Of a stretch of 64,000 bases of DNA, positions 8,801 through 17,419 are shown one piece after another. The translations under genes were made by a program, and so were the position numbers. The first letter of the stretch is position 1; every line of letters begins with the position of its first letter. The stretch is from Usitatibacter sp035624355 (lineage in GTDB: Bacteria > Pseudomonadota > Gammaproteobacteria > Burkholderiales > Usitatibacteraceae): the NCBI GenBank assembly GCA_035624355.1, contig DASPRQ010000103.1, positions 22,630 through 86,629 of the forward strand. Reading direction: 5' to 3'. The notes below the pieces were generated by a model. That model saw only the letters and a program-made list of their open reading frames with translations. It was not told the origin of the DNA and ran no database searches.

Positions 8801-10074
8801 CGCTCTCCGGAAACGAGCTGTGGGCCTACGTCCCGTCGTTCGTGATTCCCAACCTGAAGGCGCTCGCCGACGACAACTACGCGAACGCCCACGAGTACTA
8901 CGTGGACGGCTCGCCCACGGTGAGCGACGTCTGGACCGGCACGGCGTGGAGGACGATCCTCGTCGGGGGCCTCAACGGCGGCGGCAAGGGCTACTACGCG
9001 CTCGACATCACCGACCCGGCGGCGCCCACCGTGATCTGGGAGTACAGCGACACGAACCTCGGCTTCAGCTACGGCAACCCGGTGATCGGCAAGCTCACCG
9101 ACGGCACGTGGATCGTGGCCTTCACCTCGGGCTACAACAACACGCCGCCGGCCAACCCGAGCGCCGACGGCGTGGGGCGCCTGTACGTCCTCAACGCGTA
9201 CACGGGGACGCTCAAGTTCACGGTCAGCACGAACGTGGGCACCTCGACCTCGCCCTCGGGCCTCGGCAGGATCGCCGCCTGGGTGAACGACGGCCTGAAC
9301 GACAACACCATCCAGCGCATCTACGGCGGCGACATGCTCGGGAACCTCTGGCGGTTCGACATCGACAACATCATCCCGCCGGCCGGCATCGAGGCCACGC
9401 AGCTCGCGTTCTTCCAGGTGGGCACGTACCAGCAGCCGATCACGACGGCGCCCGAGCTCGGCATCGTCAACAACAAGCCCGTGATCTACGTGGCGACCGG
9501 CCGCTACCTCGGCACCTCGGACCTGACCGACACCAACCAGCAGTCGCTGTACGCGATCGTCGACCAGCTCAACGCGACGGGCCTCGGCAACGCGCGCACC
9601 GAGACGACGTGCCCGCTGGTGCAGCAGTCGCTCACCATCATCGACTCGAACACGCGCTCCACCTCCACGCTTCCCGTGGACCTCGCGTCGAAGTGCGGCT
9701 GGTTCCTGGACTTCAACCCGTCCAACGACAGCCCGGGCGAGCGCGTGAACGTCGATCCGAAGCTGCAGCTGGGCGTGCTCGCCGTCGCGACGAACGTCCC
9801 GGAGAAGAGCGTGTGCACGGTCGGCGGCACGAGCTGGCTCTACTTCTTCGACTACTCGACCGGCCAGTTCGTGAGCACGTCGTCGGGCAACGTCGCGGGA
9901 CAGAAGATCGGCAACTCGATCGCCGTGGGTCTCAACACGTATCGCCTGCCGGACGGCCGCGTGGTGAGCACCATCACCACGTCGGACGACCAGCACCCGG
10001 TGTTCGGCAACCCGAGCTACCCGGGCGGCACGAACGTCGGCAAGCGCGTGCAGTGGAGGGAGCTGCTCAACTGA
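5860..10074 (+). CDS. pilY1: PilY1-type pilus tip protein with an inserted three-fold repeat
   Basis: This 1404-residue secreted protein has a signal peptide of about 34 residues ending PAAAA. A von Willebrand A strand with MIDAS motif D60-S-S62-G-S64 follows, and later residues continue the vWA fold. The C-terminal half (about 860-1400) is the PilY1 beta-propeller, with YVAANDGMLHAFDSLSGNELWAYVP and VGGLNGGGKGYYALDITDP. PilY1 sits at the pilus tip as an adhesin and supports pilus extension. Unusually, residues about 192-432 are three copies of an 80-residue Ser/Thr/Ala-rich repeat placed between the MIDAS strand and the rest of the vWA domain. A strong AAGGAG at 5848-5853 supports the start, and an intrinsic terminator follows the gene. 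Confidence 0.92.
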   Translation: MKHAMSPSPSRARLCIAALVLASGLGTVLPAAAALIDLSQSPLASSSSGIVKPNISFVLDSSGSMAWSHAPDESQPFASKVGYKTTQCNSIYYRPDIQYVPPKHSDGTDYPNSSFTGAWKNGFTTGAGTVDLSSSFYAYDNTSSFGAGTDTAQPAYYYLYLGSQTPSGVNYQNTSSQFYKECNLNESPKPYATITFSGSNSTAVVSITVNGLNIMSGSTSATTSSSTLASSTAALITVAGYSATASGSTVTINGPASAAGVVPVVTTSPPQPTATVTFSAGGNNSIVQGIKVGGTQIMIGATSATTSTTTMATNVAGNISLAGYSATSSGSTVTITGPAGSAGLVPVVTIQPVTATATITVSGSGSTSVSSIKVNGLETMSGTSTASSSSNTVASNVAAKINQNGFSASASGSTITISGPLSAAGFTPVVTKSGGKTLTPSAFVAGSTMNYSASSFTLSAPISAAVQAFTPFQKVIVSATSGPGGTDERQNFANWFSYYRWRILMMKSGAGRAFASIGSNYRVGFMTIYATPSSSTTDPNYLAINDFDQTQKDAWYSKFYGETAGGSTPLKTAFSTAGRNIAGKLGPDPIQYSCQQNFLILTTDGYWNAGTANAVKLDGSTAVGNQDNNATATPRPMYDGGLSGASNTLADASAYYYNTDLRTTNCNSGVGGADVCQNNVPVSGADSAPWQHMTTFTLGLGTNGLLGFSSDYLSGGSADYNAIVSGSKNWPVPTGDTLTTIDDLWHAAVDGHGEYFSAKNPDLLVSGLRQALAGVSAREAAGAAAATSNLEPVAGDNFAFVASYTTVKWDGEIQARPIDLVTGAISSTPIWSGQAQLDTQVSLNSDSRTIFTFLGGAQVSFAPSSFTTGQKSTWFDPTASPALSQFAGWTPTQVAAATPDTLINYLRGQFGYEERGSNAVQLYRERDHVLGDIIDGKPVYVKSPPFNYSENSYQTFKTSLASRQGVVYVAANDGMLHAFDSLSGNELWAYVPSFVIPNLKALADDNYANAHEYYVDGSPTVSDVWTGTAWRTILVGGLNGGGKGYYALDITDPAAPTVIWEYSDTNLGFSYGNPVIGKLTDGTWIVAFTSGYNNTPPANPSADGVGRLYVLNAYTGTLKFTVSTNVGTSTSPSGLGRIAAWVNDGLNDNTIQRIYGGDMLGNLWRFDIDNIIPPAGIEATQLAFFQVGTYQQPITTAPELGIVNNKPVIYVATGRYLGTSDLTDTNQQSLYAIVDQLNATGLGNARTETTCPLVQQSLTIIDSNTRSTSTLPVDLASKCGWFLDFNPSNDSPGERVNVDPKLQLGVLAVATNVPEKSVCTVGGTSWLYFFDYSTGQFVSTSSGNVAGQKIGNSIAVGLNTYRLPDGRVVSTITTSDDQHPVFGNPSYPGGTNVGKRVQWRELLN
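6433..7155 (+). repeat. three in-frame ~82-residue repeats inside pilY1
   Basis: The copies start at about 6433, 6679 and 6928 (82, 83 and 76 residues). Each follows the pattern ATITF-SG...SI-x-VNG...IMSGSTSAT...A-x-I...GYSATASGSTVTI-x-GP-x-SAAG-x-x-PVVT. DNA identity is only moderate while the protein pattern is kept, so the duplication is old and under selection. Similar Ser/Thr-rich repeats occur in phage tail and adhesin proteins. Confidence 0.85.
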
Positions 10075-10091
10075 TCCGCGGCCACTCCGAG

Positions 10092-10122
10092 AGCGCCCGG
10101 CCCGCGGCCGGGCGCTTTTTTT
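10092..10122 (+). terminator. intrinsic terminator after pilY1
   Basis: AGCGCCCGGCC and GGCCGGGCGCT pair perfectly over 11 bp with loop CGC, followed by a run of seven T. It closes the minor-pilin operon. Confidence 0.92.
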
Positions 10123-10129
10123 CCCGCCC

Positions 10130-10525
10130 GTGAAGCCGCGCTCCTGGCTCGCCGGGGCGGCGATCGCCGCGGTGGCGATCGGCGGCGGCTACGCCTGGAT
10201 GTGGGCGCCGTGGCGCTGGTTCGCCGCTTCCGAGGTGAGCCGCGTCGCCTATCCGCTGCGCGACGTCGGGCTCGCGTTCCCCCCGGGGCGCGAGGGCGTG
10301 GATTACTACGGCACGCTGCGCATGGACGTCTACATCGACGCGGAGGGCCGGGTGGACCGCGTCCGGGTGCTCGAGTCGAGCGTGCCCGCGTCCTTCCGCG
10401 ACGGCGCGGTGCGCGCCTTCGAGGCGACGCGCTTCGATCCGGCGGTGCGCTTCGGCCGGCCCGTGAAGAGCGTGAAGCGGGTCGAGGTGGAATTCGCCCC
10501 GCCCTCGCCCGGGGTGCTGAAGTAG
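10130..10525 (+). CDS. TonB C-terminal-domain-like protein
   Basis: This 131-residue protein starts with GTG. Residues about 8-28 form an N-terminal membrane anchor (AAIAAVAIGGGYAWMW). The rest is a compact alpha/beta domain like the TonB C-terminus: RMDVYIDAEGRVDRVRVLESS, then a helix with FRDGAVRAFEATRFDPA, and GRPVKSVKRVEVEF. It lacks the long proline-rich spacer of true TonB and no exbBD is nearby, so an energy-transducing role is not supported; single-domain TonB-like periplasmic proteins are common in betaproteobacteria. It begins 7 bases after the pilY1 terminator and ends directly against the ispH stop (TAG|CTA). Confidence 0.7.
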   Translation: MKPRSWLAGAAIAAVAIGGGYAWMWAPWRWFAASEVSRVAYPLRDVGLAFPPGREGVDYYGTLRMDVYIDAEGRVDRVRVLESSVPASFRDGAVRAFEATRFDPAVRFGRPVKSVKRVEVEFAPPSPGVLK

Positions 10526-11494
10526 CTATCCCGCGTGCGGGCCGCCGACCCCGCGCGGCAGGGGGAAGGTCACGTGCTCGTCGATGCCCTCGAGCTCGTG
10601 CACGCGGCGCACGCCCAGGGCCTGCAGGCGCAGGATCACCTCGTGCACCAGCACCTCGGGGGCCGAGGCGCCGGCGGTGAGGCCCACACGACGCTTGCCG
10701 GCGAGCCACTCGGGCCGCAGCTCCTCGGCGCTGTCCACCAGGTAGGCCTCGCGCCCGAGGTTGCGCGCGACCTCGCGCAGCCGGTTCGAGTTCGAGCTCG
10801 CGAGCGAGCCCACGACGATCACCACGTCGCACTGCGGCGCCATGAACTTGACCGCGTCCTGCCGGTTCTGCGTCGCGTAGCAGATGTCGTCCTTCTTGGG
10901 CCCGACGATGGCGGGGAAGCGCACCCTGAGGGCGGCGATCACGCGGGCGCAGTCGTCGATGGACAGCGTCGTCTGGGTCACGTAGGCGAGGCGCCCGGGG
11001 TCGCGCACGGCGAGCTTCGCCACGTCCCCCTCGTTCTCGACGAGGTACATGCCCGATTCCGACTGTCCCATCGTCCCCTCGGCCTCGGGGTGGCCCTCGT
11101 GGCCGATCATGACCACCTCGCGCCCCTGGTCGCGCATGCGCGCGACCTCCACGTGCACCTTGGTGACGAGCGGGCAGGTGGCGTCGAAGACCTTGAGGCC
11201 GCGCGCCTCGGCCTCGCGGCGCACGTCGAGGGCCACGCCGTGGGCGGAGAAGATCACCGTGGCGCCGGCGGGCACCTCCGAGAGCTCGTCGACGAACACG
11301 GCGCCCTTGGCCCGGAGATCCTCGACGACGAAGCGGTTGTGGACGATCTCGTGGCGCACGTAGATCGGCGCGCCGTGCAGCTCCAGGGCCCGCTCGACGA
11401 TGGCGATGGCGCGGTCGACGCCCGCGCAGAAGCCCCGAGGCTTCGCGAGCAGGACCTCGGCGTCCGCGGCGGGCGGCTCGGGGCGGTCGTTCAT
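10526..11494 (-). CDS. ispH: 4-hydroxy-3-methylbut-2-enyl diphosphate reductase
   Basis: IspH is the last enzyme of the MEP isoprenoid pathway and reduces HMBPP to IPP and DMAPP with a [4Fe-4S] cluster. In the 322-residue protein the cluster ligands are visible as C23 (RGFCAGV), C107 (DATCPLVT) and C205 (DICYATQNRQ). The catalytic Glu is E139 in EGTMGQ, and substrate-contacting histidines lie in VRHEIVHN and IGHEGHPE. Length matches E. coli (316). The ATG overlaps the lspA stop by 4 bases. It is the last gene of the murJ-ribF-ileS-lspA-ispH operon; fkpB, present between lspA and ispH in E. coli, is absent. Confidence 0.96.
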   Translation of the reverse strand: MNDRPEPPAADAEVLLAKPRGFCAGVDRAIAIVERALELHGAPIYVRHEIVHNRFVVEDLRAKGAVFVDELSEVPAGATVIFSAHGVALDVRREAEARGLKVFDATCPLVTKVHVEVARMRDQGREVVMIGHEGHPEAEGTMGQSESGMYLVENEGDVAKLAVRDPGRLAYVTQTTLSIDDCARVIAALRVRFPAIVGPKKDDICYATQNRQDAVKFMAPQCDVVIVVGSLASSNSNRLREVARNLGREAYLVDSAEELRPEWLAGKRRVGLTAGASAPEVLVHEVILRLQALGVRRVHELEGIDEHVTFPLPRGVGGPHAG

Positions 11495-12012
11495 GGCTCC
11501 TCCACGGGCGCCGGGCGGGCAGGCGCGCCGCGCCGCCGCGGCCACACGCCGTCGGCGACGAGCAGCGCCACGCCCACCGTGATCGCGGAGTCGGCGACGT
11601 TGAACGCGGGGAAGGCGTGCCCCGCGGCGTGCACGACCACGAAGTCCACGACGCGCCCGATCGTCACGCGATCCCAGAGGTTGCCGAGCGCCCCGCCGAG
11701 CACGAGGGCGAGGGCGAGCGGAACGACGCGGCGCTCGTGCGGGCGGCGCAGCATCACGACGATGCCCGCGGAGATGGCCACCGCCACGGCGGTGAAGAAC
11801 CAGCGTTGCCACCCGCCCGCGTCGGCGAGGAAGCTGAAGGCCGCACCCGGGTTGTAGACGAGGGCGAGCCTCAGGAACCCGGTGACGTCGAGCGCCTCCC
11901 CGCGCGCGAACGCCGCGGCGACCCACGCCTTCGTCGCGAGGTCGAGCGCCACCACGGCGGCGCTCACCAGGAGCCACCGGGCCCAGCCTCGGCCGGACGC
12001 CCGCTCAGGCAT
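11491..12012 (-). CDS. lspA: lipoprotein signal peptidase (signal peptidase II)
   Basis: LspA is an inner-membrane aspartyl protease that removes signal peptides from prolipoproteins after lipid transfer. The 173-residue protein has four hydrophobic segments and the family blocks VYNPGAAFSFL, GGALGNLWDR, GRVVDF and FPAFNVADSAI; the aspartates of the last two form the catalytic dyad. It overlaps ileS by 8 bases and ispH by 4 bases. Lipoproteins elsewhere in this window (the secretin and the protein at 24826) are potential substrates. Confidence 0.96.
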   Translation of the reverse strand: MPERASGRGWARWLLVSAAVVALDLATKAWVAAAFARGEALDVTGFLRLALVYNPGAAFSFLADAGGWQRWFFTAVAVAISAGIVVMLRRPHERRVVPLALALVLGGALGNLWDRVTIGRVVDFVVVHAAGHAFPAFNVADSAITVGVALLVADGVWPRRRGAPARPAPVEEP

Positions 12013-14818
12013 GCTCGCGTGGCTCCCCGGGCCCTTCCAGGTTCGCGACGCAGCGGCCGCAGATCGCCGGGTGGCGCGCGTCGGACCCCACGTCGGAGCG
12101 CCAGTGCCAGCAGCGCTCGCACTTGGGATGGGCGCTCGCCGCGACCTCGACGTTCACGATGCCCTCGCCGCTCGAGGCGTGCAGCGCCGTCTTCGAGGTG
12201 ATGAGGACGAACCGCAGGTCGTCGCCGAGCGAGGCGAGGAGCGCGAGATCCGCGCCCCCCGCCTCGATCGTGACCTCGGCCTGGAGCGAGGAGCCGATGG
12301 CGCCGGCGGCGCGGCTGTCCTCGAGGCGCTTGGCGACCGCCGCCCGGATCTCCCGCAGCCGCGACCAGCGCGCGAGCAGCGCCTCCTCGCCGTCCTGGGG
12401 CGGAAGGACGTCGTTCCAGGTGTGGAAGAAGACGCTGTCGCCGCCGGCCGGATGCAGCACCGCCCAGGCCTCCTCCGCGGTGAAGGACAGGATCGGGGCC
12501 ATGAGGCGCAGCAGCGCCTGCGTGACGTGGTGCAGCGCCGACTGGGCGCTGCGCCGGGCGCGCGAGGCGGCGGGCGCGGTGTAGAGGCGGTCCTTGAGGA
12601 TGTCGAGCCAGAAGCCGCCGAGGTCCTCGGAGCAGAAGTTCTGCAGGCGCTGCGCCACGAGGTGGAACTCGAAGCGGCCGTAGTCCTCGATGCAGGCCGA
12701 GGCCATGGCGCGCGTCATGGCGAGCGCGTAGCGGTCGATCTCGAGCCAGCGGCCGGGCGCGAGCAGGTCGCTGGCGGGATCGAAGTCCGCGGTGTTGGCG
12801 AGCAGGAAGCGCAGCGTGTTGCGCATCCGCCGGTAGCTCTCCACGACGCGCTTCAGGATCTCGTCGGAGATGAAGAGCTCGCCGGAGTAGTCGGTGGAAG
12901 CGACCCACAGGCGGATGATCTCGGCGCCCAGCGTGTCGGTGACCTTCTGCGGCGCGATCACGTTGCCGAGGGACTTCGACATCTTGCGGCCCTGGCCGTC
13001 GACCGTGAAGCCGTGGGTGAGGAGCGAGTCGTAGGGCGCGCGCCCGTCCATGGCGCAGCCCGTGAGCAGGCTCGATTGGAACCACCCGCGGTGCTGGTCG
13101 CTGCCCTCGAGGTACATGTCCGCGGGCCAGCGCTGCCCGGCGAGCCCGCGCAGCACCGTGAAGTGGGTCGTGCCCGAGTCGAACCAGACGTCCACCGTGT
13201 CGGAGAGCTTGCGGTAGCGCGCGGGATCCACGCCGAAATCCTCGCAGGTCGCGGCGAACCACGCCTCGATGCCGCCCTCGCGCACCTTCGCCGCGGCCTT
13301 CTCGACGAGGGCCTCGGTGTCGGGGTGCAGCTCCTCGGTGGCGCGGTCGAGGAAGAAGGGCAGCGGCACGCCCCAGTAGCGCTGGCGCGAGAGCGTCCAG
13401 TCGGGCCGGTTGGCGATCATCGCCGCGAGGCGCGAGCGGCCCCACGACGGGTAGAACGCCGTCGCTTCGATCGCGCGCGTGGCGAGCTCGCGCAGCGTCC
13501 GTCCCCCGGTCGCCGGCGCGCCCGCGGCCGAGGGCCGGTCCATGCCGATGAACCACTGGGTCGTGGCGCGGAAGATGATGGGCGTCTTGTGCCGCCAGCA
13601 GTGGGGATAGCTGTGGCGCACCTGCACCGAATGCAGGAGCGCCCCGCTCTCGGCGAGCTTCGCGAGGATGGGCTTCTCCGCCTCGCGCACGCCGAGGCCC
13701 GCGAAGTGCGGGACCCCGGCCTTGAAGCGCCCGGCGTCGTCCACCGGCTGGTCGAGGGCGAGCCGGTACTTCACGCCCATGTCGAAGTCTTCGGCGCCGT
13801 GGGCGGGTGCGGTGTGCACGAGGCCCGTGCCGGCCTCGAGCGTCACGTGGGTGCCGATCACGACGGGGACCTCGCGCGCTTCCAGCGGATGGCGGAAGAA
13901 GAGCCCCTCGAGCGCGGCCCCCGCGGCGCGCCCGAGCACCCGCTTCGCCTGCAGGCCGTAGCGCTCGAGGCACGCCTCGCGCAGCTCCGCGGCGAGGATC
14001 AGCGCGCCGCGCTCGGTGGCCACCAGCTCGTAGACGAGGTCGGGGTGCGCCGCGATCGCGCGGTTGCCGGGCAGCGTCCAGGGCGTGGTGGTCCAGATCA
14101 CCGCGAAGACGCGGGTGTTCGAGCGCTCGGCCTCGAAGGCCCTCGCCACCGCGTCCGGGTCGACCGCCTCGAAGGCGACGTCGATCGCCACCGAGGTTTT
14201 GTCCTCGTACTCGACCTCGGCCTCGGCGAGAGCGGAGCCGCACTCGATGCACCAGTTCACGGGCTTGAGGCCCCGGTAGAGCAGCCCGTTCTTCCAGATG
14301 CGGCCGAGGGCGAGGATCTCCGCCGCCTCGGTTTCGAGCCCCATGGTGCGGTACGGGTGGTCCCAGTCGCCCAGCACGCCCAGGCGCATGAAGTCCTTCT
14401 TCTGGCGCTCGATCTGCTCGGCGGCGTACGCGCGGCACAGGGCGCGCGCCCGGTTCGGCTCGAGGTCGCGGCCGTACTTCTTCTCGATCTGGTGCTCGAT
14501 GGGCAGCCCGTGGCAGTCCCAGCCGGGCGTGTAGGGCGCATCGAACCCCGCCATCGTCTTCGACTTCACCACGAGGTCCTTGAGGACCTTGTTCGCCGCG
14601 TGTCCCATGTGCAGGTCGCCGTTCGCGTAGGGCGGGCCGTCGTGCAGGACGAACTTGGGCCGCCCCTTGCAGCGCGCGCGCAGGCGCTCGTAGAGCTTCG
14701 TCTCCCGCCAGCGCTCGATCCACGCGGGCTCGCGCTTGGCGAGGTCGCCCCGCATGGGGAAGGGCGTCTCCGGGAGGTTCAGCGTTCGCTTGTAGTCGGT
14801 CTTCGCGTCGTTCGGCAT
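12005..14818 (-). CDS. ileS: isoleucyl-tRNA synthetase
   Basis: This 937-residue class I synthetase charges tRNA-Ile and edits valine. The HIGH-type motif is GDLHMGHAA near residues 67-75 and KMSKSLGN lies near 611-618; the CP1 editing domain lies between. The C-terminal zinc finger is CERCWHW (about residue 900) with CGRC about 18 residues later, typical of the bacterial IleS of about 940 residues. It begins 7 bases after ribF and overlaps lspA by 8 bases. Confidence 0.97.
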   Translation of the reverse strand: MPNDAKTDYKRTLNLPETPFPMRGDLAKREPAWIERWRETKLYERLRARCKGRPKFVLHDGPPYANGDLHMGHAANKVLKDLVVKSKTMAGFDAPYTPGWDCHGLPIEHQIEKKYGRDLEPNRARALCRAYAAEQIERQKKDFMRLGVLGDWDHPYRTMGLETEAAEILALGRIWKNGLLYRGLKPVNWCIECGSALAEAEVEYEDKTSVAIDVAFEAVDPDAVARAFEAERSNTRVFAVIWTTTPWTLPGNRAIAAHPDLVYELVATERGALILAAELREACLERYGLQAKRVLGRAAGAALEGLFFRHPLEAREVPVVIGTHVTLEAGTGLVHTAPAHGAEDFDMGVKYRLALDQPVDDAGRFKAGVPHFAGLGVREAEKPILAKLAESGALLHSVQVRHSYPHCWRHKTPIIFRATTQWFIGMDRPSAAGAPATGGRTLRELATRAIEATAFYPSWGRSRLAAMIANRPDWTLSRQRYWGVPLPFFLDRATEELHPDTEALVEKAAAKVREGGIEAWFAATCEDFGVDPARYRKLSDTVDVWFDSGTTHFTVLRGLAGQRWPADMYLEGSDQHRGWFQSSLLTGCAMDGRAPYDSLLTHGFTVDGQGRKMSKSLGNVIAPQKVTDTLGAEIIRLWVASTDYSGELFISDEILKRVVESYRRMRNTLRFLLANTADFDPASDLLAPGRWLEIDRYALAMTRAMASACIEDYGRFEFHLVAQRLQNFCSEDLGGFWLDILKDRLYTAPAASRARRSAQSALHHVTQALLRLMAPILSFTAEEAWAVLHPAGGDSVFFHTWNDVLPPQDGEEALLARWSRLREIRAAVAKRLEDSRAAGAIGSSLQAEVTIEAGGADLALLASLGDDLRFVLITSKTALHASSGEGIVNVEVAASAHPKCERCWHWRSDVGSDARHPAICGRCVANLEGPGEPREHA

Positions 14819-14825
14819 CGGGCTC

Positions 14826-15755
14826 TCATCGCGGGGCCTGCGCGCGGAAGAGCGCCCGCGCCTCGTCGCAGTCGCGGCGGATCTGCGCGGCGAGCTCTTC
14901 CGGCGAGGCGAAATGCGCCTCGTCGCGCAGCTTCTTCACGAACTCGACCGAGATGCGGCGGCCGTAGAGGTCGCCCGAGAAATCGAAGAGGAACGCTTCG
15001 AGAGTCGCCGGGCCGCCGACTTGCACGGCCGGGTTGATTCCGAGGCTCGCCACTCCCTCGAGTCCGCGAGTTGCAACGCCGTGGCATTTTACCGCAAAGA
15101 TGCCGCCGAGCGGCGCGCGCTCGCGCCCGAGCCGCACGTTCGCCGTGGGAAAGCCCAGCCCGCGGCCGCGCTTCGCCCCGTGCACGACGCGCCCGCAGAT
15201 GGCGTAGGGGCGGCCGAGGAGCCGCGCCGCCGTCTCGAAGTCGCCCGCCGCGAGCGCCGCGCGCACCCGCGTGCTCGAGATGCGCTCGGTTCCGTCGCGC
15301 ACCGCGGCGAGCGTCTCCACCTCGAACCCGAGATCGCGGCCGGCGAGCGCGAGCGAGGCCGCGTCGCCCGCGCGCCCCGCGCCGTAGCGGAAGTCCTCGC
15401 CGACCAGCACGCGGCGGGCGCCGTAGCGGCTGCGCAGGCGCCGCGCGAAGGCTTGCGGGTCGAGCGCGGCGAAGCGGGCGTCGAACCGCTCGACGAAGGC
15501 GATGTCGACGCCGAGGCGGGCGAGCTCGACGAGGCGCTCGGCGAGCGAGGTGAGGCGCGCCGGCGCCCTCGCGGGCGCGAGGAGCTCCCTCGGCAGCGGC
15601 TCGAAGGTGAGCACCGCGGCCGCGGCGCCCAGCGCGCGGGCCTCGTCGCGCACGCGCTCGACGACTGCGGCGTGCCCGCGGTGCACGCCGTCGAAGCTGC
15701 CGATCGCGATGACGGTGCGCTCCCCGCCCGCCGATGCGTGCCTCACGATGCGCAC
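14826..15755 (-). CDS. ribF: bifunctional riboflavin kinase / FAD synthetase
   Basis: RibF converts riboflavin to FMN and FMN to FAD. The 309-residue protein has an N-terminal nucleotidyltransferase domain with GSFDGVHRGH at residues 19-28. The C-terminal flavokinase domain has RGRGLGFPTANV near residue 200. The start is GTG at 15755. It lies in the conserved order murJ-ribF-ileS, 13 bases after murJ and 7 before ileS. Confidence 0.95.
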   Translation of the reverse strand: MRIVRHASAGGERTVIAIGSFDGVHRGHAAVVERVRDEARALGAAAAVLTFEPLPRELLAPARAPARLTSLAERLVELARLGVDIAFVERFDARFAALDPQAFARRLRSRYGARRVLVGEDFRYGAGRAGDAASLALAGRDLGFEVETLAAVRDGTERISSTRVRAALAAGDFETAARLLGRPYAICGRVVHGAKRGRGLGFPTANVRLGRERAPLGGIFAVKCHGVATRGLEGVASLGINPAVQVGGPATLEAFLFDFSGDLYGRRISVEFVKKLRDEAHFASPEELAAQIRRDCDEARALFRAQAPR

Positions 15756-15768
15756 GGCGCGGCGCCCC

Positions 15769-17301
15769 TCAGGCCTCGCGCGCGAAATCGCGCAGCCGGA
15801 AACCCATGACGGCGAGCGACCCGAAATAGGCGATCACGCCCGCGGAGATCACGAGCGCGAGCTTCACGGCGCGGTCGGCGGTGCCGATCTCGAACCACGA
15901 CGCCTCGGTGCCCATCGAGTACCACAGGGCCCCGCCCATCACGTAGAGCGCCACGCCGAGCTTGATCAGGAACGCCGCCCACCCCGGCTCCGGGCGGTAG
16001 ATCCCTGCCCGGCGCATGAGCCACCACAGCCAGCCGGCGTTGAAGCAGGCGCCCAGCGAGATCGCGAGCGCGAGGCCGGCGTGGCCCAGCCACGGCACGA
16101 AGGCGGCGTTGAAGGCCTGGGTCACGACGAGCGTGGCGAGCGCCACCTTGACGGGCGTGCGGATGTCCTGCCGCGCGTAGAAGCCCGGGGCGAGGATCTT
16201 CACGAGGATGATGCCGGTGAGACCGACCGCGTAGGCGATCAGCGCGTGCCGCGTCATGATCACGTCGTGGCGCGTGAACGCCCCGTGCCAGAAGAGCGTG
16301 GAGACGAGCGGCATGGCGAGCAGCGCGAGCGCCACCGCCGCGGGCAGCGCGAGCAGCAGCGTCACGCGCAGCCCCCAGTCGAGCAGCCGCGAGTACGCGG
16401 CCGGGTCCCCGACGCTGTGGTGGCGCACGAGCGACGGCAGCAGCACGGTGCCGAGCGCGACGCCGAGCATCGCCGAGGGGAACTCCATCAGCCGGTCGGC
16501 GAAGTAGAGCCACGACATCGGCCCGTCGCCGAGGTGCGAGGCGATCTGCGTGTTGATGAGCAGGCTCACCTGCGCCACCGACACGCCGAATGCGGCCGGC
16601 CCCATGAGCCGCAGGATGCGCCGCACGCCCTCGTCGCGCGGGGCCCAGCGCGGCACCGGCCACAGGCCGATGCGCCGCAGGAAGGGCAGCTGGAAGGCGA
16701 GCTGCGCGAGGCCGCCGAAGAACACCGCCCAGGCGAGCGCCACGATGGGCTCGGCGAGGTGCGGCGCCACGAGCGCCGCGAAGCCGATGAACGAGAGGTT
16801 CAGCAGCACCGGCGTGAACGCGGGGGCCTTGAACGCGCCGTAGGTGTTGAGGAGCGCCGCGCAGAAGGAGACGAGGGAGATGAAGAGGATGTAGGGGAAG
16901 CAGATGCGCAGCATCGCGACGGTGAGGTCGAACTTGTCGCGGTCGGCGGCGAACCCCGAGGCGCTCGCCCACACCACGGCGGGGGCGGCGATCACGCCCG
17001 CGGCGGTGGCGGCGAAGAGCACCGCGGCGAGGAGGGCGAGGACCTTGCCGGCGAGCTCGCGCGTGGCCTCCTCGCCGCGGCGCGCGCGATACTCCCCGAT
17101 CACCGGAACGAACGCCTGCGAGAACGCGCCCTCGGCGAAGAGCCGCCGCAGCAGGTTCGGGATGCGGAAGGCGACCACGAAGGCGTCCATCGACGATCCC
17201 GCCCCGAACAGGATCGCGAGCAGCGCGTCGCGCACGAAGCCCAGGATCCGCGACAGCAGCGTCATGCCGCTCACCGAGGCGGCGGCGCGCAGCAGGCTCA
17301 T
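15769..17301 (-). CDS. murJ: lipid II flippase MurJ
   Basis: MurJ is an inner-membrane MOP-family flippase that moves lipid II to the periplasm for peptidoglycan synthesis. The 510-residue protein has about 14 hydrophobic segments, the N-terminal signature SRILGFVRDALLAILFGAG and the Arg-rich NLLRRLFAEGAFSQAFVPV segment. It is the first gene of the minus-strand operon and is divergent from rpsT across a 118-base gap, an arrangement frequent in beta- and gammaproteobacteria. Confidence 0.95.
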   Translation of the reverse strand: MSLLRAAASVSGMTLLSRILGFVRDALLAILFGAGSSMDAFVVAFRIPNLLRRLFAEGAFSQAFVPVIGEYRARRGEEATRELAGKVLALLAAVLFAATAAGVIAAPAVVWASASGFAADRDKFDLTVAMLRICFPYILFISLVSFCAALLNTYGAFKAPAFTPVLLNLSFIGFAALVAPHLAEPIVALAWAVFFGGLAQLAFQLPFLRRIGLWPVPRWAPRDEGVRRILRLMGPAAFGVSVAQVSLLINTQIASHLGDGPMSWLYFADRLMEFPSAMLGVALGTVLLPSLVRHHSVGDPAAYSRLLDWGLRVTLLLALPAAVALALLAMPLVSTLFWHGAFTRHDVIMTRHALIAYAVGLTGIILVKILAPGFYARQDIRTPVKVALATLVVTQAFNAAFVPWLGHAGLALAISLGACFNAGWLWWLMRRAGIYRPEPGWAAFLIKLGVALYVMGGALWYSMGTEASWFEIGTADRAVKLALVISAGVIAYFGSLAVMGFRLRDFAREA

Positions 17302-17323
17302 GGCGGCGCGCTAATCTAGGGCT

Positions 17324-17352
17324 TTGTTTCGTATGGACAAGCGGTGTATCAT
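17324..17352 (+). promoter_or_regulatory. putative rpsT promoter
   Basis: TTGTTT at 17324-17329 and TATCAT at 17347-17352 are 17 bases apart; the -10 matches five of six bases. The leader to the rpsT ATG would be about 60 bases, room for the known type of autogenous control by S20, though no structure was verified. Confidence 0.5.
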
Positions 17353-17419
17353 ATCAGGCTTCGCTTCGCGGTCCCGGGAGGGTCCGCGAGGACTTCAACC
17401 ACCGGGGAACCCGCTACTC

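Noticed and set aside
5128..9996. A 1622-codon open frame on the minus strand opposite pilW, pilX and pilY1
   Set aside because: Composition is Arg/Val/His-rich as expected for the shadow of a high-GC gene; the plus-strand genes have clear domains, signal peptides and ribosome sites.
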